Assembly (NCBI RefSeq): GCF_002836515.1
Contig: NZ_PJBC01000066.1
Span: 1-64,000, forward strand
Direction: 5' to 3'
Length of the DNA stretch: 64,000 bases
DNA from: Pseudomonas sp. Choline-02u-1
Lineage (GTDB): Bacteria; Pseudomonadota; Gammaproteobacteria; Pseudomonadales; Pseudomonadaceae
The translations under genes and the position numbers were made by a program. Numbering within the stretch: the first letter of the stretch is position 1; each line of letters begins with the position of its first letter. The notes under the pieces were generated by a model. That model saw nothing but the letters and a program-made list of their open reading frames with translations, made no database searches and was not told where the DNA came from. Positions 8,779 to 17,403 of this stretch are shown piece by piece.

Positions 8779-9576
8779 TTGCTTATCGAGTCCCGCCGCC
8801 GCGCCTATTTGAACGCCATGCAGGTGGTCAACTGGCTGCCGCGCACCGAACTGCCTTTCGCCGCACCGTCGCGGCCCGAGCTGCTGGAAATACCTGAGCC
8901 TGAGCTTGAGGTCCCGGTTGCACCGGCGCCTCAGGCCCAAGCACCCGGGCAGTCTGCCGCGCGTCCGGTGGAGCGGCCGGTCGAGCGGCCGAAAATCGAA
9001 GTGCCGCGTCCGTCGCTGGCCAGCACCCGCAACGGCGCGAAACCGGTGGAAGAAGTCGACGAGACGCCGGTGGTGGCCAAACCTGCGCCAGTGCCGCCGC
9101 CGCGTTTCGCCCTGCAACTGCTGCGCGCCGGGCGCTGCCTGCTGCTGGTCGAGTTACCCACAGGCGAAGCGTTTCAAAGTCGCGATCCCGCCTACCTGCT
9201 GCTCAAAGACATGCTGCGCGCCGCCGGTCTGCCCGATGCACCGCAGATCGTCGGCGAACCGGTGCGCTGGCCGTGGCTCAATCGCGGCACCCTGGACCAA
9301 GGCCCGGAAGCGGCGCGCGACTTTGTGCAGGGCTTCCTCTCGGTACAGATGGAAGCAGCACCCTGCGCCTGTTTATGGTTGATCGGCTTGCCAGCGGTGA
9401 AGTTCGCCGGTGAAGCGGACGCCGAAGCGTTCAATAGTCAATTGCAGATCGAAGGTCTGGGCCTGGCCTGGGCCATTCCCGGTCTGGAACTGTTAATGGA
9501 AGAGCCACAGCGCAAGGCTGCTGTCTGGCAAGCCATGCGTCGGCTGATGGCGCGCTGGAAACAATCCGATGAGTGA
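8779..9576 (+). CDS. holD: HolD, cryptic psi subunit of DNA polymerase III
   Basis: A 265-aa protein often annotated as a TonB-like or hypothetical protein. Three points identify it as pseudomonad psi, the clamp-loader accessory subunit that links chi to tau/gamma. It sits directly upstream of and overlapping rimI, as holD does in E. coli. Its N-terminus (ESRRRAYLNAMQVVNWLPR) resembles the SRR...W...LRRP start of E. coli psi. The P. aeruginosa gene in this place has been reported as a cryptic psi. A Pro/Glu/Val-rich linker (about residues 35-110) precedes a C-terminal globular domain. I use the TTG at 8779 so that the SRR segment is included; an ATG at 8818 would remove it. Confidence 0.75.
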   Translation: MLIESRRRAYLNAMQVVNWLPRTELPFAAPSRPELLEIPEPELEVPVAPAPQAQAPGQSAARPVERPVERPKIEVPRPSLASTRNGAKPVEEVDETPVVAKPAPVPPPRFALQLLRAGRCLLLVELPTGEAFQSRDPAYLLLKDMLRAAGLPDAPQIVGEPVRWPWLNRGTLDQGPEAARDFVQGFLSVQMEAAPCACLWLIGLPAVKFAGEADAEAFNSQLQIEGLGLAWAIPGLELLMEEPQRKAAVWQAMRRLMARWKQSDE

Positions 9577-10021
9577 GGCTGTAACCTTTCGCCCGATGAC
9601 CGAGGCGGATCTGGACGCTGTGTTGAAGATCGAATACGCCGCGTACAGCCATCCGTGGACCCGCGGGATTTTTCTCGATGGCCTGGGCAAATATCAGATC
9701 TGGCTGATGTTCGAAGGGCAGCAGCAGGTCGGGCACGGCGTGGTGCAGATCATTCTTGATGAGGCGCATCTGCTCAATATCACCGTCAAACCGGAAAATC
9801 AGGGGCGTGGGTTGGGGCTGACCTTGCTTGAGCATTTGATGTCGCGAGCGTATGCCGCTGAGGCTCGGGAGTGTTTTCTCGAAGTGCGCGACAGCAATAC
9901 TGCCGCGTTCAAGTTGTATGAGCGTTATGGCTTCAATGAGATTGGCCGGCGTCGCGATTACTATCCGGCGGTGGGTGGACGTGAGGATGCGGTCGTGATG
10001 GCCTGCACCCTCATCGACTGA
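9569..10021 (+). CDS. rimI: RimI, ribosomal protein bS18 alanine N-acetyltransferase
   Basis: A 150-aa GNAT acetyltransferase that acetylates the N-terminal alanine of ribosomal protein bS18. The acetyl-CoA pyrophosphate-binding loop QGRGLG is at residues 78-83, followed by LTLLEHL. The conserved C-terminal region has ERYGFNEIGRRRDYY. Length and architecture match the family. Its start overlaps the end of holD by 8 nt, reproducing the enterobacterial holD-rimI arrangement. Confidence 0.93.
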   Translation: MSEAVTFRPMTEADLDAVLKIEYAAYSHPWTRGIFLDGLGKYQIWLMFEGQQQVGHGVVQIILDEAHLLNITVKPENQGRGLGLTLLEHLMSRAYAAEARECFLEVRDSNTAAFKLYERYGFNEIGRRRDYYPAVGGREDAVVMACTLID

Positions 10022-10026
10022 TGCCA

Positions 10027-10116
10027 TGTAGGAGCTGCCGAAGGCTGCGATCCTTTGATCTTGTTTTGGATTTTGCAAAAAAAGTCAAAAGATCGCAGCC
10101 TTCGGCAGCTCCTACA
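10027..10116. repeat. REP-type palindromic element (TGTAGGAGCTGCCGAAGG family)
   Basis: Perfect 26-bp inverted arms at 10027-10052 and 10091-10116 surround a 38-bp AT-rich centre. The same family occurs at 17239-17336 (diverged) and 37004-37088 (perfect). It lies downstream of rimI and of the convergent acidic-protein gene. Confidence 0.85.
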
Positions 10117-10139
10117 TGGAGCGACTTTCAATCAGCTGA

Positions 10140-10544
10140 TCAGCGCTTGCCATCCAGCGGATCCAGGTCCGCCAGTTCCGCCTCATCCAGCCCGTCACCG
10201 CCGCCGATGTCATTTTCCCCGACCTCGCTCAAATCCCAATCCGCCGGATTACCCTCGCCGACTTCCTCGGCATCGCGTGCACCGTCCTCGCGAATCAGCG
10301 TTTCCGGGCTCAGGTCATCGTCAGTCGGCTGGTGATCGTCCACCGAGGCCCCGGTCAGACCCGCCTCACGCACCCGCTCAGCCGGCATCAGCTGTTCTCG
10401 TTCACGCTCGGGCAGCTCATCACCGATCTTCGCGCTGGGCTCTTCGTCGTCGAAATCCAGCTCGTGCACCGAGCCCATGCGGTCTTCGTTATCATCGATG
10501 GGTTCCGGTTGCACCGCATCATAAGGGCGTCGTGAATCAGTCAT
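10140..10544 (-). CDS. Conserved acidic hypothetical protein
   Basis: A 134-aa protein very rich in Asp and Glu and low in hydrophobic residues, so probably largely disordered and soluble. There are no Cys residues, no membrane segment and no signal peptide. A gene in this position between rimI and the carbonic anhydrase gene is conserved in pseudomonads (the PA4677 place). Some databases label similar proteins serine kinase or phosphatase, but I see no catalytic motif to support that. It is convergent with rimI and divergent from the carbonic anhydrase gene. Confidence 0.75.
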   Translation of the reverse strand: MTDSRRPYDAVQPEPIDDNEDRMGSVHELDFDDEEPSAKIGDELPEREREQLMPAERVREAGLTGASVDDHQPTDDDLSPETLIREDGARDAEEVGEGNPADWDLSEVGENDIGGGDGLDEAELADLDPLDGKR

Positions 10545-10684
10545 GGCAAATCCTCATACTGTGGGCCTTACTGAGTGGACTCACCGGGCGCGCGAGAATT
10601 CCAACGGAAACACTTTGCGCTGGCGGCGTGACTTCGACGGGTGGTCGTCTATCAAACCTGCGCATCTTTCTTGAGGCCTTAAAC

Positions 10685-11329
10685 ATGCACGATCTACAAG
10701 ACCTGATTGATAACAACGAGCGTTGGGCTGACGCGATCACCAAGGAAGACCCGGACTTCTTCGCCAAACTGGCGCGCCAGCAGACACCGGAATACCTGTG
10801 GATCGGCTGCTCCGATGCGCGTGTCCCGGCCAACGAAATCGTCGGCATGCTGCCGGGCGATCTGTTCGTACACCGCAACGTCGCCAATGTCGTGCTGCAC
10901 ACCGACCTCAATTGCCTGTCGGTGATCCAGTACGCCGTCGACGTCCTCAAGGTCAAACACATCCTCGTCACTGGCCACTACGGCTGCGGCGGTGTGCGTG
11001 CGTCGATGCAGGATCGCCAGTTTGGCCTGATCGACGGCTGGCTGCGGTCGATCCGTGATCTGTACTACGAGAAACGCGAAGAGCTGGCCAAGTTGGCGAC
11101 CGAAGAAGAGCAGGTCGACCGGATGTGTGAACTCAACGTGATCCAGCAAGTGGCCAACGTTGCGCACACCAGCATCATTCAGAATGCCTGGCATCGCGGC
11201 CAGCCACTGTCGATACACGGTTGCATCTACGGCATCAAGGACGGTCGCTGGAAAAGTCTGAACACCACCATCAGCGGTTTCGAGCAATTGCCGCCGCAAT
11301 ATCGCTTGCGCCCGGTCGGCGCACCATAA
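10685..11329 (+). CDS. can: Beta-class carbonic anhydrase
   Basis: A 214-aa cytoplasmic zinc enzyme interconverting CO2 and bicarbonate. The zinc ligands and catalytic dyad are visible: Cys42-Ser-Asp44-x-Arg46 in IGCSDARVPAN, and His98-x-x-Cys101 in GHYGCGGV. Length and layout match the 220-aa E. coli Can type. The frame continues upstream to 10055 through repeat DNA, but the ATG at 10685, preceded by TTGAGG, gives the family start MHDLQDLI. It corresponds to the P. aeruginosa PA4676 position. Confidence 0.95.
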   Translation: MHDLQDLIDNNERWADAITKEDPDFFAKLARQQTPEYLWIGCSDARVPANEIVGMLPGDLFVHRNVANVVLHTDLNCLSVIQYAVDVLKVKHILVTGHYGCGGVRASMQDRQFGLIDGWLRSIRDLYYEKREELAKLATEEEQVDRMCELNVIQQVANVAHTSIIQNAWHRGQPLSIHGCIYGIKDGRWKSLNTTISGFEQLPPQYRLRPVGAP

Positions 11330-11390
11330 TTGCGGCTCTTGCCGTAATCCCGGGTCAGCATTGGCTGGCGCGAGGTTGCTCCGGCAACGA

Positions 11391-12563
11391 TTACAGTGCC
11401 GGCGCGGGCGCGGCAGCCGCAGGCAGTGGCGCTTTCAGCTGCTGCAGTTGTTTCTTGACCGCTGGCGTGGCGCACTTGGCGGCGGCCTGTTCGGCACTGA
11501 GATCGCGGATCGAGGTGTAGAACAACTCGCACGTGGTGACCTTTTGCGTCACCTGCCATGTTTGCGTGCAACTGTTCAGCGTGGACTGCGCATTGCTGCC
11601 CGGTTCGCTGCCCATCCCGGCCTGCCAGCAAGCCGCGCTCAAATCCTGGCCCATGACTTTCAGGCCTGCGGCGTCAGCCTTGGCCTGGGCATCGTCGCCG
11701 GTATAGCTCTTCGGATCAGCGGCGTACCAGATATAGCTCGGATGATTCGAGCCGAGCACCGGCACATTCACCCCTTCGCTCGGACTGATGCTTGCCAGAC
11801 CCAATACGGCGACCGTCGGCCCATATTGTTCCTTGATCCAGTTGCGCACCGGCGCCCCAAACGCAACCATCGGCAGCGTCGCGCCGCTGGCGGTCTGGCT
11901 GAACTGCTTGACCAGCGTGGTCTGGTAGGCCTTGAAGTAGTCGTAGACGTCCTCCAGATCCCCGCCGGCACTGGACGGCGCGGCGATCGGCGCGATGTCG
12001 ATGATGGTCTGATAAGCCGGCGTCTGCCCGGCAGGGATGCCGTTAGTGGTCAGCAAAGACGCCCAGCGATCGGTGGTGTTCGAACGCAGATAGTCCTGCG
12101 CCTGGGTCAGCGAGTAGTCAGGCGGAAAGTGCAGCAACTCGACGCTTTTGCGATTTTCCAGGGCCATGCCCAGCGGCAGGAAAAAATACCAGCTGTAGGT
12201 CCATTTGCCCTCGGCATTGAGCTTGCTGGCGCCGGCGTAAGCCAGATCGCCGGCGTCGAGCAACGCCGACAGCGGCTTGTCATAGCCGTCCGGCACTCCG
12301 GTGATCTCGGCGTAGAGCTGATCGTTATCGGTTTTCACCAGCACCTTGGCATCGGCGTAGCCATCACGCTGCACGCTCTGGCTCAGGTAATGAGCAACGG
12401 TCTGCTCCAGCGTCCAGTTGCGGAAGCAGATCACGCTGCAATTGTTGGGGTAGGCGAAGAGGCGGGTGACGCGCTCTGTGCTGCCCAGTTTCACGTCGAC
12501 ATCGGCGTGAGCGGCGGCGCTTAGCGTCAGTGCAACGAGGGTAAATCCTGCGAGTTTGAACAT
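11391..12563 (-). CDS. Secreted hypothetical protein
   Basis: About 390 aa with a clear Sec signal peptide (MFKLAGFTLVALTLSAAAHA, cleavage after AHA). The mature part has several Cys residues, two of them in NNCSVICF near the N-terminus, which suggests periplasmic disulfides. It ends in an Ala/Pro-rich tail. I do not recognise a family. I chose the ATG at 12563 because it gives the better signal peptide; an in-frame ATG at 12575 adds four residues. It stands alone between the carbonic anhydrase gene and an AtoE-type transporter gene. Confidence 0.75.
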   Translation of the reverse strand: MFKLAGFTLVALTLSAAAHADVDVKLGSTERVTRLFAYPNNCSVICFRNWTLEQTVAHYLSQSVQRDGYADAKVLVKTDNDQLYAEITGVPDGYDKPLSALLDAGDLAYAGASKLNAEGKWTYSWYFFLPLGMALENRKSVELLHFPPDYSLTQAQDYLRSNTTDRWASLLTTNGIPAGQTPAYQTIIDIAPIAAPSSAGGDLEDVYDYFKAYQTTLVKQFSQTASGATLPMVAFGAPVRNWIKEQYGPTVAVLGLASISPSEGVNVPVLGSNHPSYIWYAADPKSYTGDDAQAKADAAGLKVMGQDLSAACWQAGMGSEPGSNAQSTLNSCTQTWQVTQKVTTCELFYTSIRDLSAEQAAAKCATPAVKKQLQQLKAPLPAAAAPAPAL

Positions 12564-12672
12564 GCTCAGATCCATTTCAGCGTGGGTTCCCCTCGATTTG
12601 GGGGCGCGTCATAGTGGATCAGCGGTGTTTGACAGAAAAGCGGTCGAGTGTGGATTTCATGATTTCCACGCC

Positions 12673-12712
12673 AGACCTGTGCAAGCGAGCGCTCGCTCCT
12701 ACAGGCCTGGCT
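12673..12712. repeat. Degenerate REP half-site
   Basis: GCAAGCGAGCGCTCGCTCC followed by TACAGG resembles a collapsed copy of the GGAGCGAGCTTGCTCGC REP family, lying between two minus-strand genes. Confidence 0.5.
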
Positions 12713-12720
12713 CGTTTGCG

Positions 12721-14184
12721 CTACGGCATCACCGGCGGCGTATACGCCAATGTCGTCCCCAGCGCCCACAACAACAGCAGCACCAGCGGCGTATGCACCA
12801 GCAGTTGCACGAACGAGAAGCCGATCAGATCCCGCGCCTTCAACCCGAGCACGCCCAGCAGCGGCAGCATGTAGAACGGGTTGATCAGGTTCGGCAGGGC
12901 TTCGGCGGCGTTGTAGATCTGCACTGCCCAGCCGAGGTGGTATTGCAGGTCATTGGCGACTTGCATCACGTAGGGCGCTTCGATGATCCATTTGCCGCCG
13001 CCGGACGGGATGAAAAAGCCGAGAATCGCCGAATAGACGCCCATCAGCAGCGCATAGGTGTCGTGGGAGGCGATGCTGACGAAGAAGGTCGAGATGTGAT
13101 GCGCGAGGGTTTGCGCATCGGCGCCCTTGACTGTGGTCATCAACGCAGCGATCGAGCCGTACAGCGGGAACTGGATCAACACGCCAGTGGTGGTCGGCAC
13201 CGCGCGGGCTACCGCATCGAGGAAGCTGCGCGGGCGCCAGTGCAGCAGCGCGCCGAGCATGATGAACAGGAAGTTGTAGGTGTTCAGCCCGGAAATCGCG
13301 GTGATCGCCGGTTTGGTCGAGAACTCGTGTAACAGCCATCCCGCTGCCAGCAGCACCAGCACAATGATCAGTAACGGGCTGTGTTCCAGCCATTCGCCGG
13401 GGCGAGTGCGCGGTTGCAGCGGCGGCAGGTTGAAGGCCGGGTCGATCCCGCAGGCCTCAGCGTCGCGTGCCGAGTTCGGACCGGGCGCAGTGGCGTAGGC
13501 GATGATGATCGAGATCACGATCAGCGCCAGCAGCATCACGCCGGACTGCCAGAGGAAAATGGTTTCGGTGAACGGGATCACGCCAGTGATCGACAGGATC
13601 GACGGCGGCAGGCTGCCCGGGTTGGCCTGCAACTGTGCGGCCGACGATGACAAGCCCAGCGCCCACACCGCGCCAAGTCCCAGGTATGCCGCAGCACCGG
13701 CGGCGCGGTAATCCATTTTCAGATCGGTGCGGCGGGCGAGGGCGCGCACCAGCAGCCCGCCGAACACCAGCGACAGACCCCAATTGAGCAACGATGCAAC
13801 CATCGAGATCAACGCCACCCAGGCCACGGCGGAGCGGCCGTTCTTCGGGATGCGTGCCAGTTTGTCGATCAGTTTGACGGCAGGCGGCGAGCTGGCGACG
13901 ACATAGCCGCCGATTACCACGAAGGCCATTTGCATGGTGAACGGGATCAGGCTCCAGAAGCCGTCTCCGAAGGCCATCGCCGCAGCGATGGGTTTGGCGC
14001 CCATGGCCAGGGTGGCCAGCGCAACGATGATGACGGCCAACGCGGCGAACACCCAGGAGTCGGGAAACCAGCGTTCGGCAAAATTTGAACAGCGCAGGGC
14101 AAAGCGCGCGGAGCGGCTATCTTCGATATCAACGGCCACGGGAAGTACCTCGGATTTTTTATGGTTATTTTGGTCTATGGCCAC
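12721..14184 (-). CDS. AtoE-family short-chain fatty acid transporter
   Basis: A 487-aa inner-membrane permease of the short-chain fatty acid (AtoE, TIGR00366-type) family, which imports acetoacetate, butyrate and similar acids. There are about twelve hydrophobic segments. Family-like blocks include FIPSGGGKWIIEAPYVMQ near residue 385 and WGLSLVFGGLLVRALARR near 145. Translation appears to start at the GTG at 14184; the ribosome binding site is weak. No CoA-transferase or thiolase genes are adjacent, so the exact substrate is not fixed by context. Confidence 0.88.
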   Translation of the reverse strand: MAIDQNNHKKSEVLPVAVDIEDSRSARFALRCSNFAERWFPDSWVFAALAVIIVALATLAMGAKPIAAAMAFGDGFWSLIPFTMQMAFVVIGGYVVASSPPAVKLIDKLARIPKNGRSAVAWVALISMVASLLNWGLSLVFGGLLVRALARRTDLKMDYRAAGAAAYLGLGAVWALGLSSSAAQLQANPGSLPPSILSITGVIPFTETIFLWQSGVMLLALIVISIIIAYATAPGPNSARDAEACGIDPAFNLPPLQPRTRPGEWLEHSPLLIIVLVLLAAGWLLHEFSTKPAITAISGLNTYNFLFIMLGALLHWRPRSFLDAVARAVPTTTGVLIQFPLYGSIAALMTTVKGADAQTLAHHISTFFVSIASHDTYALLMGVYSAILGFFIPSGGGKWIIEAPYVMQVANDLQYHLGWAVQIYNAAEALPNLINPFYMLPLLGVLGLKARDLIGFSFVQLLVHTPLVLLLLWALGTTLAYTPPVMP

Positions 14185-14207
14185 AATCTCAGCATTGACA
14201 CCGCCTC

Positions 14208-14297
14208 TGTAGGAGCGAGCTTGCTCGCCAACGCGTCAGGTCAGTCAACAGTGATGCTGAATGTACCGGCCTCTTCGCGAGCAAGCTCGCTCCCACA
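14208..14297. repeat. REP palindrome pair (GGAGCGAGCTTGCTCGC family)
   Basis: Inverted arms TGTAGGAGCGAGCTTGCTCG at 14208 and its near complement ending in GCTCCCACA at 14297 flank a unique centre. It lies in the divergent gap between the AtoE-type gene and the MFS gene. Confidence 0.85.
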
Positions 14298-14476
14298 GGG
14301 ATTTATGGTGGTTTGTAAATTGTGCGCCAGCAGACAGGCACTAACAGTAAATCAAGCGCGGCCATTTTGTTGAGCGGGTTTTCGCAAACCGAGACGATGG
14401 TCTGACGGGTTGTCGATCCGCGTATTTGCGTAGACCATGGGCGCCTTGGTTTTTGCCGATACCTGAGTTCTTTGTC

Positions 14477-15790
14477 ATGACTGCCACTTCTCCAGCCCGA
14501 CCGGCGCCGTTCAGCCGTGCCGACTACAAGACCCTCGGCCTTGCGGCGCTCGGTGGGGCGCTGGAAATCTACGATTTCATCATTTTCGTGTTCTTCGCGC
14601 TGACCCTGAGCCAGCTGTTTTTCCCGCCGGAAATGCCCGAGTGGCTGCGTTTGCTGCAGAGCTTCGGCATCTTCGTCACCGGTTATCTGGCGCGGCCACT
14701 GGGCGGGATTCTGATGGCGCATTTCGCCGACCGGCTGGGCCGCAAAAAGGTTTTCAGCCTGAGCATTCTGATGATGGCGCTGCCTTGCCTGCTGATCGGG
14801 ATCATGCCGACCTACGCGCAGATCGGCTATTTCGCCCCGTTGCTGTTGCTGGCGCTGCGCATCCTGCAGGGCGCGGCGGTGGGCGGCGAGGTGCCGAGCG
14901 CCTGGGTGTTCGTTGCCGAGCATGCGCCTATCGGCCATCGCGGTTACGCACTCGGATTCTTGCAGGCCGGGCTGACCTTCGGTTATCTGATCGGCGCACT
15001 CACCGCGACTTTCCTTGCGCAGGTGTTCACTCCTGCGGAGATTCTCGATTACGCCTGGCGCTATCCGTTTCTGCTCGGTGGCGTATTCGGCGTGGTGGGC
15101 GTTTATCTGCGCCGCTGGCTCAGCGAAACCCCGGTGTTCATGGCCATGGAGGCGCAGCGCGAGGCGCGGGTCGAGCTGCCGTTGCGCACGGTATTGCGTG
15201 AGCATCGTCTGGCCATGTTGCCGGCCATGTTGCTCACCTGCGTGCTGACCTCGGCAGTGGTGGTGTTCGTTGTGATCACCCCGACGATGATGCAGAAAAC
15301 TTTTGGCATGACTGCCAACCACACTTTCGGCCTCAGCGCCCTGGGCATCGTTTTCCTGAATATCGGCTGCGTGATCGCCGGGCTGCTGGTCGATCGCATG
15401 GGTGCCTGGCGCACGGTCATGCTTTACAGCCTGTTGCTGCCGCTGGGGATTGGCGTGTTGTATGGCTGTCTGATCCTCGGCGGACATTGGATCGGCATTG
15501 CCTATGCAGTCGCCGGTCTTGCCTGCGGAGTCGTCGGTGCGGTGCCTTCGGTGATGGTCGGGCTGTTCCCAGCGCGGATTCGCGTGTCAGGCATTTCCTT
15601 CACCTACAACATTGCCTACGCCGCCTGGGCGAGTTTCACACCACTGCTGCTGATCGGTCTGATGCCATGGAGCCCATGGATTTGCGTGATGTTCTGTGCA
15701 GTGATGGGTGCGGTGGGGATTCTGACGGCAGCGTATTTCGGTGCGCGCATGCCGCGCACGGGGCCGTGTCAGGCTGCCGGTGCTGCCTGA
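14477..15790 (+). CDS. MFS transporter, metabolite:H+ symporter type
   Basis: A 437-aa major facilitator protein with about twelve membrane helices. The MFS loop motif is present in a variant form as FADRLGRKKVF, with RPLGGILMAHF just before it and a second DRMGAWRT loop in the C-terminal half. The LQGAAVGGEVPSAWVF block is typical of the MHS sugar/organic-acid symporter branch (ProP/ShiA-like). Substrate unknown. The ATG at 14477 gives the family N-terminus; the extra upstream 17 codons do not resemble it. Confidence 0.87.
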   Translation: MTATSPARPAPFSRADYKTLGLAALGGALEIYDFIIFVFFALTLSQLFFPPEMPEWLRLLQSFGIFVTGYLARPLGGILMAHFADRLGRKKVFSLSILMMALPCLLIGIMPTYAQIGYFAPLLLLALRILQGAAVGGEVPSAWVFVAEHAPIGHRGYALGFLQAGLTFGYLIGALTATFLAQVFTPAEILDYAWRYPFLLGGVFGVVGVYLRRWLSETPVFMAMEAQREARVELPLRTVLREHRLAMLPAMLLTCVLTSAVVVFVVITPTMMQKTFGMTANHTFGLSALGIVFLNIGCVIAGLLVDRMGAWRTVMLYSLLLPLGIGVLYGCLILGGHWIGIAYAVAGLACGVVGAVPSVMVGLFPARIRVSGISFTYNIAYAAWASFTPLLLIGLMPWSPWICVMFCAVMGAVGILTAAYFGARMPRTGPCQAAGAA

Positions 15791-15835
15791 GCCGAGAGCG
15801 CTGGACTATTTTCGACTGACGGGTCTTGCGCTGGC

Positions 15836-15862
15836 TTTAGAAAAACTCCGCCAGGCCGATGG
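15836..15862 (+). promoter_or_regulatory. Possible sigma-28 (FliA) promoter
   Basis: TTTAGAAA, then 11 nt, then GCCGATGG, resembles the flagellar sigma-28 consensus TAAAGTTT-N11-GCCGATAA with exact spacing. It lies about 45 bp upstream of a chemoreceptor gene. Confidence 0.4.
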
Positions 15863-15905
15863 CTAGGTTGTACGCCGCTTTCAACCCTGCCATCGGTGCT
15901 TTCCC

Positions 15906-17222
15906 ATGTTCAATAAACGCTTGAAGCAAGAGCTGGCCGCTCTCCGCGAAGAACTCTCCAGCCTTGTGCAAGTGAAGGAAAGCCTGGAAAGCGAAATGCT
16001 CGCACTGACCCTTGAGCCCGACGGGCGGATTCGTTCGGTCAACCAGAATTTTCTCGATGAAATGCTCTACAAGAGCCAGGACCTGGTCGGCCGGGCAATT
16101 GAAGACATCGTCCCGGCTCACGTCAAATCCGACGAATTCCATCAGCGTTTCAAGAACTCGATGAGCCGTGGCGAGCATTTCGCCGGCGCCGTGCGATTGT
16201 TGCGCGGCAACGGCGACGAAGCGTGGTTGCGTTCAATCGTACAGCCGGTGCGCTCCTCTGATGGCCGGATCAGGCACATTTCCTTTTACGCCAGTGACCT
16301 GACCCGCACCATCGAAGCCTCCCGCGAGCATGAGAACCTGATCGGCGCGCTGGTGCGTTCCACCGCCGTGATCGAGTTCGACCTCAACGGCAATGTGCTG
16401 ACCGCCAATGATCGCTTCCTCAACGGCATGGGTTACAGCCTGGCGCAGATCAAGGGCAAACATCACCGTACGTTCTGCGCCCCGGAAGAGTACAACAGCG
16501 CCGAGTACCAGAACTTCTGGCGGCGCTTGAACAGCGGCGAATTTGTCGCTGGCCGCTTCAAGCGTATCGACAGCCATGGTCGTACGGTGTGGCTGGAGGC
16601 GTCCTACAACCCGGTGGTCGATGCCAACGACAAACTGTACAAAGTGGTTAAGTTCGCCACGGTGATCACCGATCAGGTCAACCGCGAGCAGGCGGTTGCC
16701 GACGCGGCCAGCATCGCTTACAGCACCTCGCAACAAACCGACAGCACCGCGCAACGCGGCACCACGGTGGTCACCCAAGCGGTGAACGTGATGCGTGACC
16801 TGTCACGGCACATGCAAGCCGCCGGCGAAGGTATCGAGGCGCTGAACGAGCAGTCGCTGGTGATCGGCACGATCGTCAAAACGATCAGCGGCATTGCCGA
16901 ACAGACCAACCTGCTGGCGCTCAACGCCGCCATCGAAGCCGCCCGGGCCGGCGAACAGGGCCGTGGGTTTGCCGTGGTCGCGGATGAGGTTCGGCAACTG
17001 GCCTCGCGCACGAGCCAGGCGACGGACGAAATCGTCGGCGTGGTACGGCAGAACCAGGAAATGGCCCGTAGCGCCGTGGCCCTGATGACCGACGGCAAGC
17101 TTCAGGCTGAACAAGGCCTGGCGCTGGCGGCGGAAGCGGGCACGGTGATCGTCGAGATTCAGGACGGTGCGCAGAAAGTGGTGGATGCGGTGGGCCAGTT
17201 TGCCAATCAGCTCTCTCACTGA
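15906..17222 (+). CDS. Soluble PAS-PAS methyl-accepting chemotaxis protein, BdlA-like
   Basis: A 438-aa chemoreceptor without membrane segments. A short N-terminal coil (residues 1-28) is followed by PAS1 (about 30-135), PAS2 (about 145-258) and an MCP signalling domain (about 265-438). The hairpin tip NLLALNAAIEAARAGEQGRG is at about 337-357. The layout matches BdlA of P. aeruginosa (two PAS plus MCP, no TM), which senses redox or energy state and controls biofilm dispersal. The ligand or cofactor here is unknown. A sigma-28-like promoter precedes it, consistent with flagellar and chemotaxis regulation. Confidence 0.9.
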   Translation: MFNKRLKQELAALREELSSLVQVKESLESEMLALTLEPDGRIRSVNQNFLDEMLYKSQDLVGRAIEDIVPAHVKSDEFHQRFKNSMSRGEHFAGAVRLLRGNGDEAWLRSIVQPVRSSDGRIRHISFYASDLTRTIEASREHENLIGALVRSTAVIEFDLNGNVLTANDRFLNGMGYSLAQIKGKHHRTFCAPEEYNSAEYQNFWRRLNSGEFVAGRFKRIDSHGRTVWLEASYNPVVDANDKLYKVVKFATVITDQVNREQAVADAASIAYSTSQQTDSTAQRGTTVVTQAVNVMRDLSRHMQAAGEGIEALNEQSLVIGTIVKTISGIAEQTNLLALNAAIEAARAGEQGRGFAVVADEVRQLASRTSQATDEIVGVVRQNQEMARSAVALMTDGKLQAEQGLALAAEAGTVIVEIQDGAQKVVDAVGQFANQLSH

Positions 17223-17238
17223 CCTGCACGCCGATCCC

Positions 17239-17336
17239 TGTAGGAACTGACGAGTGAAACGAGGCTGCGATCTTTTGATTTGAATTCAAGCATCAGAGCC
17301 AGGATCAAAAGATCGCAGCGTTCCGCAGCTCCTACA
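17239..17336. repeat. REP-type palindromic element, diverged copy
   Basis: The ends TGTAGGAACTGACG and CGCAGCTCCTACA, with inner arms GGCTGCGATCTTTTGAT and ATCAAAAGATCGCAGC, belong to the same family as 10027-10116, but the outer part of the left arm has decayed. Confidence 0.75.
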
Positions 17337-17403
17337 GTTGTCGCCAACAGATCTTTCGGGGCTGGCGCTACAATCGGCTCCTTTTCCTCCGGAGCAGATT
17401 TCC

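Noticed and set aside
10055..10684. An upstream extension of the carbonic anhydrase frame
   Set aside because: It runs through the REP element and antisense to the acidic-protein gene; the family start is at 10685.
14303..15487. A 394-codon minus-strand frame
   Set aside because: Antisense to the MFS gene; His/Gln/Arg-rich translation typical of a shadow.
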